From positions 1 through 63,981 of the forward strand of contig CAKZKR010000059.1 of NCBI GenBank assembly GCA_937124615.1: a stretch of DNA of 63,981 nucleotides, in the 5' to 3' direction. Each line of letters begins with the position of its first letter. Position 1 is the first letter of the stretch. The translations under genes and the position numbers were made by a program. Under the pieces are notes generated by a model, which had not been told where the DNA came from, ran no database searches, and saw only the letters and a list, made by a program, of their open reading frames with translations. This stretch comes from an uncultured bacterium (GTDB taxonomy: Bacteria > Hydrogenedentota > Hydrogenedentia > Hydrogenedentales > Hydrogenedentaceae). Positions 9,762-18,733 of this stretch are shown piece by piece.

Positions 9762-10086
9762 AACCTCTAAAAAAACACCAAAATTAACTATATAAAACCC
9801 CTAATCCTTCCAATTCCTGCTATACAATATCCCCCCAATTAATTTATTTCTATTCCTCTAACTCCTAATTTTCTTATCCATCACCAAACCCTTTCACTAT
9901 ATTCCCCCCATATCCTCTATTCTCCTGTGATACAAAATAAACCACAGAGAATAAAGAGGTTCTTTATGTATTAGCAAAAGACAAAACTACCCAATATCTT
10001 ATTCTTCAATAATCCCCTATCTCTTATAATTCTATACCGTTCAGCAAAAGACTATCTAAATCAATGTGTATACGATTTTCTTCTCT
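9762..10086. other. Pyrimidine-rich intergenic region with a dispersed repeat
   Basis: C/T-rich on the plus strand and non-coding. It contains one copy (9922-9959) of a dispersed element of the form CTCCTGTGATA ... AACCACAGAGAA; a second copy lies near the right end of the window. I see no terminator with a clear T tract behind murG and no RNA gene. Confidence 0.45.
9922..9959 (+). repeat. Dispersed GTGATA...ACCACAGAGAA element, copy 1
   Basis: This stretch aligns with 63838-63880 in the order CTCC(T/G)GTGATA, an A-rich spacer, AACCAC(A/T)GAGAA, and an AGAG end. Both copies sit in C/T-rich non-coding DNA. Similar CACAGAGAACACAGAG sequences are scattered in many bacterial genomes; their function is unknown to me. 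Confidence 0.5.
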
Positions 10087-11402
10087 TCAAAGAAAAAAGA
10101 AGAGTGAAATTAAGATTATAGTCAAAATTAAAATATACCCAATATTCAAACTCAAACCTGTTATTACATGCATATGTACAGATGGGGTATCAATAACATC
10201 ATAATCATCTGAAACCTGACACCAATAGAAGCCCGAATCTTCCAATTGCAGGTCTTCTATATGAAGTGTATCTGTGATTGCACCCTCAATCAATTCCGAC
10301 AGTTTTAGATTTTTTGCTCTACTGAAATACCACTGGTAATTTACTGTCCCCTGCGCATCAACAACAATAACCTTCAATTCCAGAGGATCCCCAACCATCT
10401 TAACAATATGTTCAGGACTGTCTATCCATGCATCAAGGGTTATACAGGGTCCCGATGAAACCACTATAATAACAGAGGTTCCCACAGATACTTGTTGATT
10501 TGCAGGAGGACTTTGACTGATAACCCTTCCCGCAGGCACCGTATTACTACATTGATAACTCTTATTTCCGACAGTCAAACTTGAAGCAACAATTTCTGCT
10601 TCCGCATTTGCAACAGTAAGACCTACGACATAAGGAACTACATATTCATACTCCCATTGAAAATAGGGATAGGTTACTCCTTCTACAATTCCCCAGAGAT
10701 TCGTAAAATCCCAAAGGAGATTGTACCTCTATTTTCACCTACGATACCTCCAATATAACTTGTAGTGCCATTAATAGAACCTGTGAAAAAACTCTGAGTA
10801 AGAAGATTTCTATTTCCTCCTGCGATACCGCCTAAATAAGAATCTCATGAAATTGTTGCAGAAGAAGAAATCCGAATAACGGTCCCGATATTCCTGTTCT
10901 CTCCTACGATACCACCTACACCTTGACTTCCTGAGACAGAACCCGAAGTATGACAATCTTCAATTACACCCCCATTATTATAACCTACCATTATCCCAAC
11001 ATAATTGCCTCCAACGATACTTGCATTCTCAACCCTTAAATATTTAATTTCCGCTCCACCCCCTGCGTAACCAATAAGTCCTATATTGTTTTGTGAAGGA
11101 CGGTTAATATATAGATTCCTTATGACATGTCCATTGCCATAGATTTTTCCTGTAAACGGTTGCGTATTTGTCCCAATAGGACTAAATCCAGCCCCTCCAT
11201 TCCATGTCGCTGTATCACTTGCATTAATATCTTGAGAAAGAACATATTCTCCATTCAATGGAAAAGCAGGATGATTCCCAATCTTTTGAAGGTCTCCTCT
11301 ATATTACCTAGGACTTATTGCAGCAAAACTTAAATTAGATAATAATAAAAATGCTAACATTAGGATTGTGATGTTTGTTCTTTTATCTGTGAAATTAAAC
11401 AT
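10087..11402 (-). pseudogene. Decayed GLUG-repeat / PASTA / Ig-like surface protein gene
   Basis: One ancestral gene is broken in three places. Reading on the minus strand from ATG 11402 there is a signal peptide (TILMLAFLLLSNLSFA) and then TAA at 11306-11304 (codon 33). The same frame continues DLQKIGNHPAFPLNGEYVLS into GLUG repeats (YVGIMVGYNNGG, GVGGIVGENRN), then TGA at 10847-10845, then more GLUG sequence (DSYLGGIAGG, YIGGIVGENRG). A frameshift near 10710-10725 moves to the frame of WDFTNLWGIVEGVTYP, a PASTA domain (VVPYVVGLTVANAEAEI ... VPAGRVISQSPP), an Ig-like domain (VNYQWYF ... DSGFYWCQV) and a C-terminal membrane span. The TGA is one base from GGA, which would restore a GDSYLGG repeat. 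Sequencing error cannot be excluded, but three lesions point to decay. Confidence 0.8.
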
Positions 11403-11566
11403 AAAAAAGCCCTAAAAAAATTAAATTAATACCATTATAACATAATTATTATAATATAGTCAAAAAATTGACATTAAAAATAAAAAAATATAACATATAT
11501 AAAATTCGCTATTAATTACAGATTTAATTAATAAAATAGAGATTATTGGTATTGATAAAAATTAAA

Positions 11567-12067
11567 TTATTCTGTTGGTTTCGATTCCTGCACCTGAATC
11601 TCATTGGCGGGAATATCTATTTTCCCTCCCGTTTTTTCCATAATTTTGTTTATTATATCTTCTGATTTTGTTTTCCCTGTTATTTTACGGTCATGCCAAT
11701 CCGGATTCGTAAGAAGGGTTACACCATATATTTGTTTGACAGCGGAAATAAAAATGCGAGTTTCTTCTGAATTCACGGCTCCTAATTGAATTTCATATTT
11801 TACACGCCTTAATTGCATCCACTCTCTCTTCGGCTGGTCGTAAGCAATGAAAATACCCCTTTTATCACGCGTATATATATCCAATTTTAGTTCCCGTAAG
11901 GTCTCTTTGGTTGCTTGCCATACTCTATCTAATGGTGCATTTACTGTGCACACTTTTTCCTCCGCAAACCCACTCGTATCCTTCAATGTTCGAGCACATC
12001 CCGGAAAAATAATTACCGCTATTAGAATAATAAAAATAGTTTTGATTATCCTATATTCCTTTAACAT
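11567..12067 (-). CDS. Hypothetical lipoprotein
   Basis: A 166-aa protein with a signal peptide and lipobox (IIFPGC), so probably lipid-anchored. The mature part (TVNAPLDRVWQATKETLREL, then a beta-rich middle) recalls small lipoproteins of the DUF3568/BamC-like alpha-beta fold, in which a helix carrying a DRVW-type motif packs on a sheet; this is a resemblance only. It precedes nothing obviously related: the LsrG-like gene ends 24 bp upstream on the same strand, so the two may be cotranscribed. Function unknown. Confidence 0.7.
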   Translation of the reverse strand: MLKEYRIIKTIFIILIAVIIFPGCARTLKDTSGFAEEKVCTVNAPLDRVWQATKETLRELKLDIYTRDKRGIFIAYDQPKREWMQLRRVKYEIQLGAVNSEETRIFISAVKQIYGVTLLTNPDWHDRKITGKTKSEDIINKIMEKTGGKIDIPANEIQVQESKPTE

Positions 12068-12091
12068 TTTTAGATTCCTCCAAACAAAATT

Positions 12092-12385
12092 TTATATTTC
12101 CAAACAAAAGTTATATTTTACACTATATCGGGGTTCCGCCATCATATCCGCTACCGTATCACGCCATCGTGTATAATGTTCCGTTTCTTTATGGGCCTTT
12201 GCTCCTTCTTCATCTTTATAGGCCTCATATAAAATAAACCTTGTTGAATCATCCTTCTGTTGCAGTATATCAAAACGAATTACACCCGGTTCTTTACGGC
12301 TTTCTCTTGCATTTCTCACAGACTCCTCACGAAACGCATCTACGAACTCGGGTTTAACATGAACATGCACTAGAACAACAAACAT
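12092..12385 (-). CDS. LsrG/ABM-type antibiotic biosynthesis monooxygenase-fold protein
   Basis: A 97-aa dimeric ferredoxin-like fold protein of the ABM superfamily. The pattern VLVHVHVKPEFVDAFRE, GVIRFDILQQKDD, RFILYEAYKDEEGAKAHKET matches the LsrG branch, in which E. coli LsrG processes phospho-AI-2. No other lsr gene is nearby, so an AI-2 role is not supported by context; quinol monooxygenase or stress roles are also known in the fold. Cytoplasmic and full length. The ribosome site is weak (AAAGG about 11 nt upstream). Confidence 0.8.
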   Translation of the reverse strand: MFVVLVHVHVKPEFVDAFREESVRNARESRKEPGVIRFDILQQKDDSTRFILYEAYKDEEGAKAHKETEHYTRWRDTVADMMAEPRYSVKYNFCLEI

Positions 12386-12794
12386 GCTTTCGTAGGCCTT
12401 TCTTTATTTAATAGAATATGTCTGTATATTATTGCGTAATTATAATTCAATAATCAATCACAAAGGAAATGAGATGTTCGATTTCAGTCTTTGATTATGT
12501 TCTGATTATATTCATTTATACCTCTCATTCTAAATAAGTTCTTTTCGAGAAACCTCACAAGATGAATACCCTTCCTAATTTATCAAGGGCTATGACAAAA
12601 CTATCATATCTCCATATCCTGCGGGGAATTTTTTAATTTATATACTTTTTTCAAATCTATTTTATATTGATTGTATTCATAATATACTATAAAATGTTAA
12701 AAATCCATTCCATCCTTAACTATACTTTTGCCAAATATTACAACTCTTGAATTAAAATAAATAAAAAGAATTCATAAATTTTCAGGAGATTCTG
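12386..12794. other. AT-rich divergent intergenic region
   Basis: About 410 bases between the minus-strand LsrG-like gene and the plus-strand GH28 gene. It must hold divergent promoters but I cannot pick a convincing -35/-10 pair. No ORF with a ribosome site, no strong hairpin and no RNA gene were recognised. Confidence 0.4.
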
Positions 12795-14384
12795 ATGAAA
12801 AACTATCTACTGCTTTTTGGCCCTGTCCTCTTCATTTTTTTGACAGGCCCTCACTTACATAGTGAAAGAATAAATCTCCGAGACTTTGGGGCTACTGGCA
12901 ATGCAAATACCCTCGATACTCAATCCATTCAGAAAGCAATAGATATGGCCAGCGAAAAAAGTTGCACATTAATAATCCCTTCCGGGATTTACCTAACAGG
13001 AAGTTTACATTTGAAAAGCAATCTCCACATACAAATTGAGCAAGGAGCTATTATTTTAGGTAGTCAAAAGAAAGAAGACTACGACCCGTATGAAGAATTA
13101 AACTTTCCAAACGATGCAGACCATGAAACTTCATTCTTTCATCATTCCCTGCTCTGGGGGGAAAACATTGAAAATGTTTCCATAACAGGTTTTGGAATTA
13201 TAAACTCCAATTTCACAAGGAGAGGAGGTCCCAAAGCCCTTGCCTTCAAGCGATGCAAAAACATACGCATCGAAGGAATAACCATTCAGAACTGTCCTAA
13301 CTATTCTATTAGTCTATTAGGTTGTGAGCAGGTTACCATTGATAAAGTGCAAATTCTGAACGGTTATGCCGATGGAATTGACCCTGATAGTTGCCAGTTC
13401 GTATTTATCTCCAACTGCAGGATAGAAACTGTGGATGATGCCATCGTCCCCAAAAGCAGTTTTTCGCTTGGTTATCATCAACCCTGCACAGATATAACCG
13501 TTACCAATTGTTATTTGTCTACCCGGTGTAATGGATTTAAATTAGGGACGGAATCCGGTTCGGATTTCAAAAGAATAACCTTCAGTAATTCAATTGTCCG
13601 TGGCTTATACTCTGCAAAGAAACCGGCTATTTCAGGGGTAGCCATTGAATCCGTAGATGGTGCCTATATCGAAGGAATTAGCGTTACAGGTATTGTTATG
13701 GACTGGGTTCGGTCTCCAATTTTCATACGACTTGGAAATCGGGGTAGGGATGGGGCTACTTCACCGGGCCGTGTAAAAGGAATTGCTATAAGTAATGTCA
13801 TAGCAACCCATGCCAGCAATCCCAACATTATCGCAGGGATACCTGATTATCCTGTAGAGAATGTACTTATCCAAAATGTGTTTTGTTCTTTTGATGGTTC
13901 CAATCCACTCCGACCTATTCATGAACCTGTTCCGGAAGAAATAGACCGTTATCCGGAAGCCTTAATGTTCGGTTCTCTACCCTCTTATGCATTTTATATA
14001 CGGCATGCTCGCAGTGTGCAACTACAAAATATCTCTATCGAAGCTCTCTATCCATTCTGGCGAATCACTACTCAAAAATACAAAGATATTATCTGGAATG
14101 AACAGGGAAAACCAACGAACCACTTCGAGGATTCTTCACCCGGTATTGCTATCTGGGTAGAAGATGTTCACAATTTTATTCTATCCGACTGGCAAGAAAA
14201 AACCTCCTCAGACCACACAGAGATTTTATACTTAAAAGATGTTCATAATGTACAAATTGATACTCCTGTTACTCCTCGAACCCATACAAACTGGTGCACA
14301 ATTCAAGGAGAATCTAGAAATTCCATTTGTGTTAAATCCTCCGATACCGCAGAACATAAAAAGGGAATAAAAATAATAAAGTAA
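12795..14384 (+). CDS. Secreted GH28-like polygalacturonase/rhamnogalacturonase
   Basis: A right-handed parallel beta-helix enzyme acting on pectic polysaccharides outside the cytoplasm. The signal peptide is MKNYLLLFGPVLFIFLTGPH. The N-terminal INLRDFGATGNANTLDTQSI is the standard start of the fold. Catalytic-type motifs are YADGIDPDS (in place of NTDG), TVDDAIVPKS (the DD pair) and SPIFIRLGNR (in place of RIK). The usual GHG histidine motif is replaced by CNGFKLGTES, which suggests a divergent specificity. Repeated ENVSITGFGI / NIRIEGITIQN coils are visible. AGGAG lies 6 nt before the ATG. It is followed 31 bp later by the glycosylasparaginase gene, possibly in one transcript. Confidence 0.85.
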   Translation: MKNYLLLFGPVLFIFLTGPHLHSERINLRDFGATGNANTLDTQSIQKAIDMASEKSCTLIIPSGIYLTGSLHLKSNLHIQIEQGAIILGSQKKEDYDPYEELNFPNDADHETSFFHHSLLWGENIENVSITGFGIINSNFTRRGGPKALAFKRCKNIRIEGITIQNCPNYSISLLGCEQVTIDKVQILNGYADGIDPDSCQFVFISNCRIETVDDAIVPKSSFSLGYHQPCTDITVTNCYLSTRCNGFKLGTESGSDFKRITFSNSIVRGLYSAKKPAISGVAIESVDGAYIEGISVTGIVMDWVRSPIFIRLGNRGRDGATSPGRVKGIAISNVIATHASNPNIIAGIPDYPVENVLIQNVFCSFDGSNPLRPIHEPVPEEIDRYPEALMFGSLPSYAFYIRHARSVQLQNISIEALYPFWRITTQKYKDIIWNEQGKPTNHFEDSSPGIAIWVEDVHNFILSDWQEKTSSDHTEILYLKDVHNVQIDTPVTPRTHTNWCTIQGESRNSICVKSSDTAEHKKGIKIIK

Positions 14385-14415
14385 ATCTATGTCAAAACTA
14401 TTATAAGGAGTCCGC

Positions 14416-15339
14416 ATGATTTTACTTACAAATTATGAAGGCCGATGCGGTGTTTATAAAACCGTTGAACTTCTAAAAAATAAAGTGAATGCTATCCGGG
14501 CTATTATAGAAGGGATAAAATTAGTTGAGGCCAATCCAGAAATACATACCGTTGGAGCCAATTCTCTACCCAATCTTTTAGGTCAATTAGAACTCGATTC
14601 TGCTGTAATGGATGGGAATACACGACGCAGTGGAGCGGTCGGTGCACTAAAAGGATTTAAACATCCTGTAGAAATTGCATATCATGTCATGACCGACCTT
14701 GAACACGAAATATTAGTCGGAGCAGGTGCAGAACGATTTGCTAAAGAAATTGGTGCAGAAAAATATATTAACGAGATGGAAAACACAAAAACGGCATGGC
14801 ATGAATTTTTAGATAGTGTCCTTACTGAGGAGCAAAAACAAATCTTTCCAAACATTCGCCTCCTTGATGTAAAAGCAAAGCCCAAGGACCCCGACCCTCT
14901 ATTTGATACAACCGTATATCTGGCCCAGGATTATTCCGGAAGGATAGCCACAGCAACCAGCACATCCGGTTGGCCATGGAAATACCCCGGTAGACTGGGC
15001 GATAGTCCTATTATTGGTGCAGGCAGTTATGCAGACAGTCGTTATGGTGCCTGCGCCTGCACACATACAGGGGAAATGACCATCCGGGCAGGAACGGCAC
15101 GGTCCGTCGTACTCTACCTGAAAATGGGATTGACCCTTTCCGAAGCCGTTCACGAAGCAGTTATGGACCTTGTTGATCTGAAAACAGGTTTTACCAATGC
15201 GGTTACGATCCATGCCATCGACAACAAAGGCCATTACAAAGTCGTAGCACTAAACCCTAATAAAGAAGTAAAATACCTTATATGGCACCCTGACCTTGAT
15301 GAACCAAAAATTAAATTGGCCGAAATCATAACCACATAA
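14416..15339 (+). CDS. Glycosylasparaginase-family Ntn hydrolase
   Basis: The family cleaves GlcNAc-Asn or isoaspartyl/asparagine bonds after self-processing at a threonine. The motif FDTTVYLAQDYSGRIATATS contains D164-T165, with T165 the likely nucleophile. It is followed by the family hallmark KYPGRLGDSPIIGAGSYAD and the CTHTGE substrate loop. At 307 aa it is full length. There is no signal peptide in this reading, although many relatives are exported. AAGGAG precedes the ATG. Downstream, array 2 of the 9-bp repeat begins within 10 bp of the stop. With GH28 and GH127 on either side, turnover of glycopeptide debris is a reasonable inference. Confidence 0.88.
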   Translation: MILLTNYEGRCGVYKTVELLKNKVNAIRAIIEGIKLVEANPEIHTVGANSLPNLLGQLELDSAVMDGNTRRSGAVGALKGFKHPVEIAYHVMTDLEHEILVGAGAERFAKEIGAEKYINEMENTKTAWHEFLDSVLTEEQKQIFPNIRLLDVKAKPKDPDPLFDTTVYLAQDYSGRIATATSTSGWPWKYPGRLGDSPIIGAGSYADSRYGACACTHTGEMTIRAGTARSVVLYLKMGLTLSEAVHEAVMDLVDLKTGFTNAVTIHAIDNKGHYKVVALNPNKEVKYLIWHPDLDEPKIKLAEIITT

Positions 15340-15347
15340 CATCATCT

Positions 15348-15370
15348 TTCCGACTCATCCGTCCTGTCCA
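15348..15370 (+). repeat. 9-bp repeat array, locus 2 of 7
   Basis: A short degenerate array (TCCGACTCATCCGTCCTGTC) between the stop of the asparaginase-like gene and the GH127-like gene, in the same plus-strand orientation as the other six loci. Confidence 0.6.
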
Positions 15371-15445
15371 ATTATGAAACAAAAAACAAAATATGCAAGA
15401 ATAAAATACATGAACATGATAACAACTCTATGGAGCAAACCCACT

Positions 15446-17233
15446 ATGATAAAATTTATTCTCTTTCCCACACTCATTATTCTTCTGACACAACCCCCTA
15501 CCGGCGCGGACCCAATTTCATTCTTTCCAAAAGGGGAACTGGAAAAACGAATTTTATGGGTACATGACCGATTCGACTTTGTCCATGACCCTGCTTTTAC
15601 AGACCCTTTCATATTACAGGATGTCCGACTGGACCCAGCCTGTCCTCGTCGGTTTCAGGAATTTAGTGGCGACATTTCCGGAAGATTTTTAGAAGTCTTA
15701 TCCGTAGAACCGAGAAATGAGTATCACAGAGTTTGGGCAAAACGAATCGCACACGAAATTGTCAAATGCCAGAGAGAAGATGGGCGATTTGGTTATCCCG
15801 AACTCATCTTTACTAAAGACAAGGTTGGCAGAGAACATATGGCTTTACTCTGGGGAAACGGACGATTGCTCGTCGGACTTATTAGTTACTACAACATAAA
15901 TAAGGACCCCAGAATATTAGATGCATGCAAAAGAATGGGGGATTTCTTTATAAAAATATTCAACGAATGCTCTCAACCGGAAGTCATTCAACGACTGGTC
16001 CACCAGGGGGCCAACGGTTTTATTTGCTTTACGCAATGGAGCGAAGGATTAGAATTATTAGCCCGGGCCTCCGGTGATATAAAATACCGCGAAACAGCAA
16101 TGCAAATGGAACCGCTATTGCAACCTCCACTAAAACAACATTCCCATGGCTATATCACCACTTTACGCGGAGATATGCTCATATGGGAAACCACCCGAAA
16201 CACTGATATTCTCACAAGGAACGAAAAACGATTTGCTCAGCTGGTTAAGGAAGGATGGATACAAACGAATGGCGGTGTTGCAGAATATTTTGATAAGACT
16301 TATCCACGAGACGAAGGATGTTCCGAGGCGGACTTTTTGCGATGGTGTTTGCAGTTGTTTAAAGCAACGGACAACGAAAAATATCTTGAATATGCAGAAC
16401 AGTGCCTCTACAACAGTTTGTTTCCAAACCAATTTGAAACGGGTGATTTTGGACATCACACCTTCGACACCTGGGGTTACATATCAGCACCGGGACCCGG
16501 TCGTGCCTGGTGGTGTTGCTCCATGCATGGTTTGCGGGCCATGCACGACCTGAAGCAATATGTAATCGACAGTCCCGCATCTGATAAAACGAGAATAAAC
16601 TTCTTCCTTAGCGGAGAATATCATGAAAATAATCTAGCTATTAAAACACAGCGTTTCGGGGGACAAGGTGGAACTTTCAACTATCAAATCGATTGGCTTA
16701 CCACTCCCGATACCGAACACACCCTCATAATCCGACATCCCACATGGGCGGAAACCATAGAAGTTATGATTAACAAAAAATCAGAATTAATCCATTCTGA
16801 ATCCGGAACATTTGCTATAAAACGTGTTTGGATGGCAGGGGATAAAGTGCTCCTAAAAATCCTACCCCAAATAAAAATTCTAAATACCGAACAAAAAGAA
16901 ATAACCTTCGACCTGCTATCTAACCAACAAAAAATAGCATTATTCATTGGCCCCTGGCTTATGGGCATCCATGCGATTGAAAATCCAATGTTCCACGGAG
17001 AACCTTATTCTGACAATATTATCCTTCTACCGAAAACCATTCAGGAATTGAGACAAAAAATTTACTTCAATGATGAACTCCGTGTCCCTTTGCAGTCCGG
17101 ACCCCATTTAACTCTAACCTATCAGCATTCCGGCTTCTCAGAGTTATGCAATGTAACCTTAACCCCCATTTCTGAACGAAGTCGTAATATTGAAGTTACA
17201 TACTCCTTCTGGTGGATAGCAAAAGTTGAATAA
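15446..17233 (+). CDS. Exported GH127-like (DUF1680) beta-L-arabinofuranosidase-type enzyme
   Basis: GH127 enzymes are alpha/alpha-barrel glycosidases using a zinc-bound cysteine nucleophile. The zinc set is visible as DEGCSEAD (E290, C292) and WWCCSMHG (C357, C358), matching the E-x-C plus CC arrangement of characterised beta-L-arabinofuranosidases. The fold is supported by GREHMALLWGNGRLLVGLI and LFPNQFETGDFG. I chose the ATG at 15446, which gives MIKFILFPTLIILLTQPPTG as a signal peptide with GGAG about 10 nt upstream; the frame is open from 15374. Sugar specificity is not determined by these motifs. Confidence 0.8.
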   Translation: MIKFILFPTLIILLTQPPTGADPISFFPKGELEKRILWVHDRFDFVHDPAFTDPFILQDVRLDPACPRRFQEFSGDISGRFLEVLSVEPRNEYHRVWAKRIAHEIVKCQREDGRFGYPELIFTKDKVGREHMALLWGNGRLLVGLISYYNINKDPRILDACKRMGDFFIKIFNECSQPEVIQRLVHQGANGFICFTQWSEGLELLARASGDIKYRETAMQMEPLLQPPLKQHSHGYITTLRGDMLIWETTRNTDILTRNEKRFAQLVKEGWIQTNGGVAEYFDKTYPRDEGCSEADFLRWCLQLFKATDNEKYLEYAEQCLYNSLFPNQFETGDFGHHTFDTWGYISAPGPGRAWWCCSMHGLRAMHDLKQYVIDSPASDKTRINFFLSGEYHENNLAIKTQRFGGQGGTFNYQIDWLTTPDTEHTLIIRHPTWAETIEVMINKKSELIHSESGTFAIKRVWMAGDKVLLKILPQIKILNTEQKEITFDLLSNQQKIALFIGPWLMGIHAIENPMFHGEPYSDNIILLPKTIQELRQKIYFNDELRVPLQSGPHLTLTYQHSGFSELCNVTLTPISERSRNIEVTYSFWWIAKVE

Positions 17234-17348
17234 AAACTAAATTCAAACAACAAAATGGAAAATTTTTGTCTTTAAATGATATGCTTGTTTCATATTTAGA
17301 AGGTCGTTTGAAATAGCGATAAAACTATAATTTATAAGGAGTAGGATT

Positions 17349-18662
17349 ATGTCAAAATTAGCAATTTTTGGAGGAAAATCTGTCCGCTCGAAGAATCAGA
17401 AATTAGCCACCTGGCCCATTAGTGAAAAAAAGGACGCTGAACTGGTCAAAAAAATCACCTTGTCAAACCGTTGGTCTTTCGATGGTAAATACGAATGGGA
17501 ATTTGCAGAAGCATTTACAAAATATCAGGGTGCCAATTATGGACTTTGCTGTGCAAATGGAACCGTCGGTATTCAATTGGCACTGGAAGCACTGGGCATT
17601 GGTGCTTATGACGAAGTAATTGTTCCCGGTATGACATGGCAGGCTACTGCGGCCGCATGTTTAGATGTAAACGCGATACCGGTACTAACAGATATTGAGC
17701 CCGACTCCTGGAACTTAGATCTGGATGCCCTCGAAGCCAATATCACACCGAAAACAAAAGCGGTTATAGTTGTACATCTTTACGGTTCGATGACAGATTT
17801 GGATAGACTACAAAAAATTTGTAAGAAACACAAATTATTCCTGATTGAAGACTGTGCTCACCAGCACGGCTCATTCTGGAAAGGGAAAGGCGTCGGCTCC
17901 CTTGGCGATGTGAGTTCCTGGAGTTTTCAAGAATCCAAGGTGCTATCATGCGGGGAAGGTGGCTTTAACATGTGTAAAAGCAAAGATATATTCTACAAAA
18001 TATACAGTTTGAGGAATTGTGGAAGACCGTATCCCGCATCTCCTGCTGTTTTTGGGTTGAAAAAACCCGTTGGGATGGAAACCACATTACAATCCGGTAA
18101 TTTCCGACTGACAGAATGGCAATCTGCAATTCTACTAGGTGGATTATCACGATTGGACAAACAGGTAAAATTCCGCGATGCCAATGCTATATACCTGAAC
18201 TCGCTCTTATCTCAAATTCCAGGTATTAAACCAATGATACGAAGGCCACAGGTTACTCAACAGAGTTATTTCAATTTCGCTTTCCGAATCGACCCTGAAG
18301 AGTTAAAGGTAACCAATGCTCAATTTTGTAAAGCCCTTAATGCGGAGTTAAGTTTAGATGATGCTTTTGAACCTCCCTACGAACCCCTAAACGCCTGCGG
18401 ATTATACAAGCCCCTCACAAAGAAACGCTACCACATAAGTGATGATTACTGGAAAGCCATCGACCCAAAACGCTATGACTTACCTGTATGCACAGAAGCA
18501 CACACTCGAAGTGGTATCGTTGTCCATCATGTAATGTTGATGAATCCTCGGTCTGTCATGAATCAGGTTGCAGAAGCCGTGAAAAAAGTAGTAGATAATA
18601 TTTCTGAAGTCCGTAAAATAAAAGCCCATGGTGGAAGAAAATACAGACCTTTAGCTGTTTAA
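17349..18662 (+). CDS. DegT/DnrJ/EryC1/StrS-family PLP aminotransferase
   Basis: A fold-type I PLP enzyme that usually aminates keto-sugars, inositols or AHBA precursors. The PLP lysine is K197 in WSFQESKVLSCGEGG, the cofactor-contacting Asp is D168 in IEDCAHQHG, and the early GTVGIQLALEALGIGAYDEV binds the phosphate. Length (437 aa) is slightly above average for sugar aminotransferases and nearer to the StsC/AHBA-synthase branch. AAGGAG precedes the ATG. No nucleotide-sugar genes adjoin it, so the substrate is open. Its neighbour trxB starts 71 bp downstream. Confidence 0.88.
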   Translation: MSKLAIFGGKSVRSKNQKLATWPISEKKDAELVKKITLSNRWSFDGKYEWEFAEAFTKYQGANYGLCCANGTVGIQLALEALGIGAYDEVIVPGMTWQATAAACLDVNAIPVLTDIEPDSWNLDLDALEANITPKTKAVIVVHLYGSMTDLDRLQKICKKHKLFLIEDCAHQHGSFWKGKGVGSLGDVSSWSFQESKVLSCGEGGFNMCKSKDIFYKIYSLRNCGRPYPASPAVFGLKKPVGMETTLQSGNFRLTEWQSAILLGGLSRLDKQVKFRDANAIYLNSLLSQIPGIKPMIRRPQVTQQSYFNFAFRIDPEELKVTNAQFCKALNAELSLDDAFEPPYEPLNACGLYKPLTKKRYHISDDYWKAIDPKRYDLPVCTEAHTRSGIVVHHVMLMNPRSVMNQVAEAVKKVVDNISEVRKIKAHGGRKYRPLAV

Positions 18663-18733
18663 ATAAGCAGGAAATATTAAAGAACCTATTTTTGTTTAAT
18701 TGTGAAACTTTTATTTGAAGGGAGTTTTTTTAC

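Noticed and set aside
10845-10847. TGA in the GLUG gene as a selenocysteine or recoding site
   Set aside because: A TAA and a frameshift also break the same gene, no SECIS-like hairpin is apparent, and Sec is not expected in GLUG repeats.
15374-15445. Longer start of the GH127-like gene
   Set aside because: It would add a charged stretch before an otherwise ideal signal peptide beginning at 15446; not excluded, but less likely.
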